Of a stretch of 14,655 nt of DNA, positions 8,210 to 14,655 are shown one piece after another. The notes beneath the pieces are model-generated. The model was not told the origin of the DNA, made no database searches, and saw nothing but the letters and a program-made list of their open reading frames with translations. Both the position numbers and the translations under genes were made by a program. The stretch is from Saccoglossus kowalevskii (Eukaryota; Hemichordata; Enteropneusta; Harrimaniidae): NCBI RefSeq assembly GCF_000003605.2, contig NW_003105102.1, positions 470,109-484,763 on the forward strand. Direction: 5' to 3'. Within the stretch, counting starts at the first letter, position 1; every line of letters starts with the position of its first letter.

Positions 8210-10758
8210 CTAAATTTTTCCGCCCCGATTTAGGTACAAACTTTTTTCTATAATTTTTTTTCTTCTAATTTTGGACAAAATGAACGTAATTTCCTATTGG
8301 CTACAAGTCTTACTCAAAATTTTGATAAAAATATTAAAAAAAATTATGCAGATTTTATTTTTGTGAATAATAAAAAAACTTTGTCACCCAAAGTGTTAAA
8401 ATTAAGACAAGTCTAAGTTGAGTATTTAATATGCAGGACATCACCTGCTAGATTGTGGTCTGTCTGTTCTATGTGTTTCTTGTCAATAAATCTATGTTCG
8501 ATACTAATCTACGTACATCACCATGTGAATTTCAATTGGAGTCTAGGCATGTAATCTAAGACGAGATCTGTTATCTTCTAGCAAGATACACAAAGTCCAT
8601 TAAAAATAAGTGCAATGTAGATCGTAACTCGATGCAATCTATTTCCACACTCAATTACTGTATGTACAGAAACTACTCAGTGAAACTTGAGCAGACATTT
8701 TGTGTGTGTGCTTCTATCATTTCATCTTAATTTCATTGACGGTGCAATCTATTTCTAAAATATTGGTCCCAAAGTGGGAACTACCCCCCCCCCCACCCCC
8801 CCCGGTAGCATTTGGGTTCTTCTCAATTAAATATGTGTACATGTTCATTCTGATTTTTTGGACATGCCTGGATCAATTTTGTTTGACATTGCTACAAATT
8901 AAGACAAGATTACATAGATTACCTTTCAAGTCAATTTGTTTTTTAATCAAGTTGGATTTGGACTTGTTTTTTTGGATTTGTTTTTTTTTTAATGCTAAAT
9001 CAATTATTTAAATATTGTGATAAATTCGTGAAGAGTAGTGCGAACAAATTAGTGTTAACAAGATGGCAAAACAACAAACTAATGACGTCTCGATGAGATA
9101 TAGTGTGAGAAAAACGTCATAAATAATTTTCAACGTATTACATACATTAAACATACATTTTTGTTTGTATAATATTTATAAAGTCTTTTATAAATAATAA
9201 TAATTTAATAATATCAACTTAAATTATTTGGATCAGTTAGCTTTTCACATTGTGCATCTCAAAATGTACAGCTATATTTAACCTACAGGCTTCTTGTTTA
9301 TTCTTAAAATCTTAATTAAAAAAATATTTTCTGTATGTATTTCTGCTGTGAATACCATCAGCACACATAAACACTGTCTATTGGTTTTATGTCCATTTCT
9401 ATTAAAGACATGCTTCTAACAGAAATTAGATGGATCTATGATTTTATGCTTTCTTTAAATCTAAATCCTACATAAACCTAGGCTGAGTAATAAAGAATTC
9501 ACCAAGTGAACATTGTTTGAATTTTACAGACAGAAATGCTTATTAAATCTCCATTTACAATGGAATCCAATCTGCTTTAATAAAGACATTCAGTCTTAGG
9601 GTTACTGTGTTTTTCAGTATTCAGCACAATACCCTGGAGACACTGTCTCGTTTAATGATAACTTACAGCACTAATTATATGGCTGTTTTATTCAGATAAA
9701 GAAGTAATCATAGAGAGAGTTACTGCCGGGATTTATATATAATTTTCTCATAAATTGGTCTTATCATATCTTCTTGTATTAACAGGGGAAATTTAAAGGT
9801 TAAATTTAAATGTCAGTATGAGTTAAAGACACTTTTCTATTCCATGTTTCTTCACCAAAGTAATAGGATGCATTTTGTTCACAATAGTATGGTGAAAAAC
9901 GTCTGAGTTCCGTCTGTCACTCACTCTGACATTTACAAAAGTCAAGGTCATGTCTTAAATATTTGATGATACTCATCAATTTGATTTAGCCAAAATTAAC
10001 CAAAAAGTTATTCAATGGTGGATAAAAATATAAGTCATGCAACTTTTGTTTCTATGGCAATTAATGCATGAAAATCTCAATCTTAATGATTATGATTCAA
10101 AATGAAATATTTACTGCTACTATTTTGTGATTATCCCAGACTTGCGAAAAGTGTGAAATTAAAATGATATAATAATGTGATTCTCATCAAATCAAATATG
10201 TTTCCACTCACTGTTGTTAGTTTGAAAAGTGTTGCCATAGTATGATTTTTTTTTTTTTTATCAAAACTTGTACCTAATTATTTCTAGACATGTATTAATA
10301 ATTTTTAATTAATATATCATTGTTAAGCATCACTATAATTGTGATATAAATGTGTAGGTTGAATGGTAAGTACAGATATAGGGAATGTGATTTGTATTCA
10401 GTTGTGACAGGGAATAGGAAGGGACCGTAATTACTTCCTTTGAATATGATTGACAAGTAAAGTCCGTCTTAATCGATACAATGTGACATTGGTTAATAGT
10501 AACAATTTGAAGTCATTTTCATTTATTAATGCGTTCAAGAGTGGAATTACTGTATTTCAAGTGAATCACTTTCAAATTTAAATTACCATATTTCAGACTT
10601 ACAAGTGACCTTTGTGTATTGAATAAACCCTGTGTCCCCCAGACATTCATGTACCTGAATTAAAATCAAATTTAATAGAGATAAAATTTCTAAAATTCCA
10701 ACTTTGTTTTATGAATTGAAATTTCCATGTTCCAGATGTCCATGTGATCTTTAACTCA
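8210..10758. other. AT-rich spacer, no gene recognised
   Basis: About 2.5 kb with no supported coding exon or RNA gene. The 103-codon open stretch at 8700-9011 (+) is carried by a C-run translated as polyproline and by T-rich DNA, and is unrecognised. Small items seen are an 8-bp-arm hairpin (8208-8235), a segment at 8287-8312 similar to 12303-12328, a C-tract (8784-8803, listed separately), a TCAAGGTCA word at 9942-9950, a T-run at about 10247-10259 and a short ATCAC/GTGAT dyad at 10329-10345. Confidence 0.45.
8784..8803. other. C-tract (C11-A-C8)
   Basis: Nineteen cytosines are interrupted by a single A, standing alone in AT-rich DNA. The complementary strand is a G-tract that could fold as a quadruplex and the C strand as an i-motif. 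Its length is likely unstable and hard to sequence accurately. Confidence 0.9.
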
Positions 10759-11053
10759 TTCAAACCATCAAGCTATAACTGCCTAAATTCAAATACTAAT
10801 TCAAATCATCTAGCTGTAACTGCCTAAATTCATCTAGCTATAACTGTCTAAATTCAAATACTAATTCAAATCATCTAGCTACAACTGTCTAAATTCAAAT
10901 ACTAATTCAAATCATCTAGCTGTAACTGCCTAAATTCAAATACTAATTCAAATCGTCTAGCTATAACCGCCTAAATTCAAATACTAATTCAAATCATCTA
11001 GCTGTAACTGCCTAAATTCAAATACTAATTCAAATCATCTAGCTGTACCTGAC
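10759..11053. repeat. 41-bp minisatellite, about seven copies
   Basis: Copies start at 10759, 10800, 10865, 10906, 10947, 10988 and 11029 (partial). The unit reads TTCAAATCATCTAGCTGTAA, then CTGCCTAAATTCAAATACTAA. Between 10800 and 10864 two copies are fused with a 17-bp shortfall (65 instead of 82 bp). The likely cause is slippage between the two AATTCAAAT words present in every unit. Substitutions are few (TGTAA/TATAA/TACAA, CTGCC/CTGTC/CCGCC). The last copy decays into CTGTACCTGACTATACTC. Confidence 0.95.
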
Positions 11054-11639
11054 TATACTCATTTGAGTTTAAATTATGAAATTTATAAATATTTATATAA
11101 ATAAAGGGTATGGGTTTGTTGTGTTGATAGTAACTGTCAAGTTATATTTTTCCACATCATGTAGTCAGTAGAATTAAGATACAGATGCTCGGTCTTCACA
11201 GATGATGGTTATTAATGACTGTTTTGCTGATTATCCAATCAGCTGTGACAAATCCCTACAAAATGACTTCACTGAATTTCTGAATGTTAATACCATGCTA
11301 GACTCGTATTAAACCGACAGGGAATAAATTCTTATAATCATAATGTATCACTTTAACAATGAATTGTGGGCAGTTGTCTCATGAAAGGTTGCATCAAACC
11401 TTTTTCTTTCATGTGATTTTAGACATGTATTTATGTTTTTTTATTTATTGAGAAAAATAAAACGTACTGTCTCTGGAAAGGACAGTGTTATAGCAGGTCA
11501 CTATCAAAATATACTATCCACATTATAGGTAGAATAAATTAGGAGCAAAATAAATTATCAAGATTTTGGACATTATCATGAAAAGTAGTCGATGTTACTG
11601 AATAATATAAATCTAAATATATTGGTATTTAGACCAATT
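11054..11639. other. AT-rich spacer, no gene recognised
   Basis: No gene, repeat array or mobile-element end was recognised. All frames are frequently stopped. A T-run and AATAAA words occur near 11436-11461 but no transcript end can be tied to them. Confidence 0.45.
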
Positions 11640-11858
11640 CACCAATTTGAAAATACCATAAAGGGGTTAATTATTCACTGGGTTTTAATTTTGCCCATTT
11701 CGCTGACTGGAAAATGCGCTAAAACCCAGTGAATATGTAAAATTTAGCATAAAACACATTATCTAAAAGATAAAACCGTGGATTTAAAACCCACTGAATA
11801 TGTCTTAAATGGTAAATCAGCGAAATTTAAACCCAGCGAAAATTTATCATTTTACAGT
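11640..11858. repeat. interspersed-type element with multiple inverted repeats
   Basis: A perfect 15-bp inverted repeat, ATTCACTGGGTTTTA (11673-11687) and its complement (11720-11734), encloses 32 bp. Two further variants of the right arm follow: TTAAAACCCACTGAAT near 11785-11800 and TTTAAACCCAGCGAAAATTT near 11826-11845. The block ends ATCATTTTACAGTAA. Short pairs ATTGG/CCAAT and GGTATTT/AAATACC lie at its left edge. From memory, CCCGCGAAAA/TTTACAGTA-type sequences are frequent small interspersed repeats in bivalve genomes. That family assignment is recall, not a search result, and the ends are not fixed. Confidence 0.6.
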
Positions 11859-12371
11859 AAATCCTAAAATCTATGGAAAGAGGACTTGTTGTTAGAAATC
11901 TGAGGCCATTATGTCTGTTGAATGTGTGATAATTCAGTATTTTTTTAGAGTTGTTAGTAGAACATGCACCTTTATTAATGACAGACATATTTCTATTATC
12001 AGAAAAAGTATTATTTTAATGATACAGTATAGTGCAAATATGATTTGTGGTTTATTTGCACTTCTTTTGAAGCAAATATGATATTGGAAATTGTTGAAAA
12101 GTGATGTGGTAGAATTCATCTGCTGTTTCCACTTCATCATAAACTTGCTTGCAGTCTGTTGCGATACCGATGAAAAATTCTTGAAAACTAAATATAAATT
12201 GTGTAAACGAGGGGTGAACGCAAGTCATGTGACCGTGAAATCCCAACAGACTTGCCATTAGTGTAAGCGCCATCACATTACCAGCCAAATTCGGGTTAAA
12301 TATAATTTTCTATTGGCTGCAAGTTTTAATAAAAGTATGAGAGGATTATGCATGTTTGTGTAAGATTGCTA
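11859..12371. other. AT-rich spacer, no gene recognised
   Basis: No supported gene. Minus-strand open stretches at 11934-12140 and 12052-12288 overlap each other in different frames and resemble no family. A GTCATGTGAC palindrome lies at 12224-12233. A 26-bp segment (12303-12328), TAATTT-CTATTGGCT-CAAGT-TTA, matches 8287-8312 at 23 of 26 positions. Confidence 0.4.
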
Positions 12372-13484
12372 AATGTGATGCTGAAAGGTCATTCCATTCA
12401 CTAGCAATTGACAGGTAGAGGCAGTGTTATTTTTGAGGGTCATTCCATTCACTGGAAATTGACAGGTAGGGACATTGTGATCTTGGAGGGTCATTCCATT
12501 CACTGGAAATTGACAGGTGGGGATAGTGTGATCTTGGAGGGTCAAACCATTCGCTGGGAATTGACAGGTAAGGACATTGTGATTTTGGAGGGTCATTCCA
12601 TTCACTGGAAATTGACAGGTAGAGGCAGTGTGATCTTTGAGGGTCATTCCATTCACTGGAAATTGACAGGTGGGGATAGTGTGATCTTGGAGGGTCAAAC
12701 CATTCGCTGGGAATTGACAGGTAAGGACAATGTGATCTTGCAGGGTCATTCCATTCACTGGCAATTGACAGGTAGAGGCAGTGTGATCTTGGAGGGTCAT
12801 TCCATTCACTAGCAATTGACAGGTAGAGGCAGTGTGATCTTTGAGGGTCATTCCATTCACTGGAAATTGACAGGTAGGGACAATGTGATCTTGCAGGGTC
12901 ATTCCATTCACTGGAAATTTACAGGTAGGAACAGTGTGATCTTGGAGGGTCAATCCGTTCACTGGAAATTGACAGGTAGGGACAGTGCGATCTTGGAGGG
13001 TCAAACCGTTAACTGGAAATTGACAGGTAGGGACAGTGTGATCTTGGAGGGTCATTCCATTCACTGGAAATTGACAGGTAGGGACAATGTGATATTGGAG
13101 GGTCATTATGTTCACTGGAAATTGACAGGTAGGGACAGTGTGATCTTGGAGGGTCATTCCATTCACTGGAAATTGACAGGTAGGGACAATGTGATATTGG
13201 AGGGTCATTATGTTCACTGGAAATTGACAGGTAGGGACAGTGTGATCTTGGAGGGTCATTCCATTCACTGGAAATTGACAGGTAGGGACAGTGTAATCTT
13301 GGAGGGTCATTCCATTCACTGGAACTTGACAGGTAGGGACAGTGTGATCTTGGAGGGTCATTCCATTCACTGGAAATTGACAGGTAAGGACAGTGTGATC
13401 TTGGAGGGTCATTCCATTCACTGGAAATTGACAGGAAGGAACAGTGTGATCTTGGAGGGTCAAACCATTCGCTGGGAATTGACA
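12372..13484. repeat. 51-bp minisatellite, about 22 copies, with higher-order structure
   Basis: Copies begin with GGTCA every 51 bp from 12387 to 13458 (21 complete steps with no net indel), with a worn partial copy before (12372-12386) and a partial after. The commonest unit is GGTCATTCCATTCACTGGAA, then ATTGACAGGTAGGGACAGTG, then TGATCTTGGAG. Copies 14-15 (13050-13151) and 16-17 (13152-13253) are identical 102-bp pairs. Copies 2-4 and 5-7 form similar 153-bp triplets, and copies 4, 7 and 22 share a CAAACCATTCGCTGGGAA variant. Because 51 = 3 x 17, frames stay open: one minus-strand frame is stop-free from 13538 to 12369 (389 codons, 17-residue repeat with one Cys), while the aligned plus frame is broken by TAG in copies 1 and 9. 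Copy variation shows no clear codon-position preference, so I treat it as non-coding. Confidence 0.95.
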
Positions 13485-14008
13485 AATAATGACGAAGATA
13501 GTAGAATAAGATAAAATGTGTTGGTCAACTCGTTGCATGTCACTTACATGGTGATATTGTCATCTAAAGCTAAATTACAAACATTGTAAAATCATGATTA
13601 AATTGAAATTCTAGTTTCTTCTCAAATTCTAATGTAGGCATATCAGTCAATCATTTTTGAAATGTAACAAAACACTTCTTGACAGACTGGATTTACGTGT
13701 GTGGTTTTATAACTATAGTAATTTGTACGGTATATACTTTCAAGGACATTGGACCGATTGAATTTTCTCAGTGAAATAGACGCTATTTGACAGAGTAAGA
13801 GAGGAGTCCCTGTAGTGAGTGTATCAAGTATCTGACTGAACAGCTGACATGCTTAGAATGAATAATTAGATTATTCTCATACTGGCCACTAGAGGGTGCA
13901 ATTGCTTATAAAATTTCCAGCGGTAATTGTCCCCAGGAGATGCTGCACTTCAGCTGAGGTAGGTACATGCACAATATTCATATTCCTGCTTCAAAAATCA
14001 CTGAGCAG
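13485..14008. other. AT-rich spacer, no gene recognised
   Basis: No gene or repeat array was recognised to the right of the 51-bp array. The CTCF-like word at 13883-13901 is listed separately. Confidence 0.45.
13883..13901 (+). promoter_or_regulatory. CTCF-like binding word
   Basis: TGGCCACTAGAGGGTGCAA fits the bilaterian CTCF consensus YDRCCASYAGRKGGCRSYV at 17 of 19 positions. The mismatches are a T where the core has C (GGGTG for GGGCG) and an A near the end. CTCF is an insulator and loop-anchor protein conserved across many bilaterians. The match is seen; binding is inferred. In marine invertebrates such words can also be carried by interspersed repeats. Confidence 0.35.
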
Positions 14009-14097
14009 GAATAGGCCTGATGCATGACCTTAAAAAGGTCACACATCCTGGTACTTACACATGACCTTAAAAAAGTCACACATCCTGGGTACTTCCT
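14009..14097 (-). mobile_element. diverged relative of the 34-bp-repeat TIR element (one end)
   Basis: AATAGGCC at the left edge is followed by two repeats 37 bp apart (14023 and 14060). Each has CATGACCTTAAAAA-GTCACACATCCTGG-TACTT. This is the reverse complement of the unit at 3916-5378 with an altered spacer (CCTTAAAAAGG instead of CCTTTAGGGG). After the second unit, TACTTCCTTGG resembles TACTTCATTGG at the same position in the first element (3748-3758), so this looks like the left end of a sister family. No matching right end was found before the window ends. Confidence 0.6.
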
Positions 14098-14534
14098 TGG
14101 GATACAAATTCATTGCAGATGGGAATTTCTCAATTATTTTCCTCAAAGGCAAAAAGTAGACATTGAAATTGAAAAATAGTTAAACATTGTAAACTTTGAT
14201 ATAATGTTAAAAACGTGCCTGTTCTTGCCAAGGAATTTAAATAGTAAAGGCATAACTTGTCATTCTGCTCATACAGCTTTTGTAATATGTTACATTTCCT
14301 GTATTTGGTTGGTTTCACTGAACCATAACCATGGCGACTGAATAATGAATGAGATGTACATTAGGGAAATTTCAGTCAAATCTAGTATTTTAATCAGTTG
14401 AAATTAAAACAATTGCAGCATATCAAATATCAGATGTTTTTTTGTTTTTTTTTATTTAAATAGAAATTTATTTTTTGTTGGAGAGCCTTGTATGTGTTTA
14501 CCTTTTTACTGCTGTCCATTAAAGGGGAGATTGT
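14098..14534. other. AT-rich spacer, no gene recognised
   Basis: No supported gene. The first part may be the interior of the element whose left end is at 14009-14097, but no right end could be identified. A minus-strand open stretch at 14130-14318 is unrecognised. T-runs occur near 14437-14453. Confidence 0.4.
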
Positions 14535-14608
14535 CAATCCCTGGGATTGCACCATGGCATAGTGGGATGCCACTACTGTGTTGTGTACAGTAGTTTATAA
14601 ATAAATAA
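14535..14608. other. three adjacent dyad symmetries followed by AATAAA signals
   Basis: CAATCCC-T-GGGATTG (14535-14549) has 7-bp arms around one base. GGCAT-AGTGGG-ATGCC (14556-14571) has 5-bp arms. CTACTGT-GTTGTGT-ACAGTAG (14573-14593) has 7-bp arms. An overlapping pair of AATAAA words follows at about 14598-14608. The patch is less AT-rich than its surroundings. It could be the end of a small mobile element or of a transcript; no coding sequence leads into it. Confidence 0.45.
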
Positions 14609-14655
14609 ACGCTGCTCGGACTGATAAATATGATATATGGAAGATAATATTTGGT

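Noticed and set aside
8700-9011. 103-codon open frame with a polyproline run
   Set aside because: The proline run is the C-tract; the rest is T-rich hydrophobic translation without a family, a good start context or splice support.
9942-9950. TCAAGGTCA monomer nuclear-receptor site
   Set aside because: A single 9-base match in 14.7 kb is expected by chance and has no context.
13009-13485. Minus-strand 158-codon frame rich in Ser/Pro (SSEWNDPPRSHCPYLSI repeats)
   Set aside because: Third translation of the same 51-bp array; no separate support.
12408-13514. Plus-strand repeat protein (GHSIHWKLTGRDSVILE repeats)
   Set aside because: The frame is interrupted by TAG in copies 1 and 9, begins at a non-ATG codon and only reflects the 51-bp unit being a multiple of three.

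Overview
The window looks like non-coding nuclear DNA from a marine invertebrate, most likely a mollusc and possibly a bivalve. The reasons are strong AT richness, very sparse CpG, many TACATGTA-type palindromic words, a high density of minisatellites, and several short non-autonomous transposons nested in one another. This taxonomic guess is inference from style only. No protein in the window places it, and no convincing protein-coding exon, rRNA or tRNA gene was found. Open frames are short, or arise because a tandem-repeat unit happens to lack stop codons.

Layout. 1-2600 is AT-rich spacer with a very degenerate repeat (662-1010) and a pair of octamer words near 1200. 2597-2830 is a decayed ~62-bp tandem repeat, followed by a clean 43-bp minisatellite (3062-3419). 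3696-5380 is the most structured part. A small inverted-repeat DNA element, about 430 bp when intact and built largely from a 34-bp repeat, has been opened twice: by a 510-bp solo LTR (4001-4510, flanked by GTGAC) and by a hAT-like element (4542-5273). The hAT-like element was itself opened by a 404-bp long-TIR element (4684-5087, flanked by TTCAA). Taking the LTR and hAT-like insertions out on paper restores an exact 34-bp period, which fixes the boundaries and the order of events. 5609-5684 is a 38-bp duplication.

5685-8024 and 8210-10758 are gene-free spacers. Around them lie a 21-bp array (8025-8209), a 41-bp array (10759-11053), an inverted-repeat-rich interspersed element (about 11640-11858) and a 51-bp minisatellite of about 22 copies with higher-order structure (12372-13484). 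The last kilobase holds a CTCF-like word (13883-13901), a diverged relative of the 34-bp repeat element (14009-14097) and three close dyad symmetries followed by AATAAA-type signals (14535-14608).

No gene system operates here in the usual sense. The interesting biology is in the mobile elements and repeats. The solo LTR carries three matches to heat-shock elements on the side of its TATA box where an LTR promoter would need them. The 34-bp repeat carries a divergent pair of AGGTCA-like nuclear-receptor half-sites in each copy, so its multiplication produced a small array of such sites.
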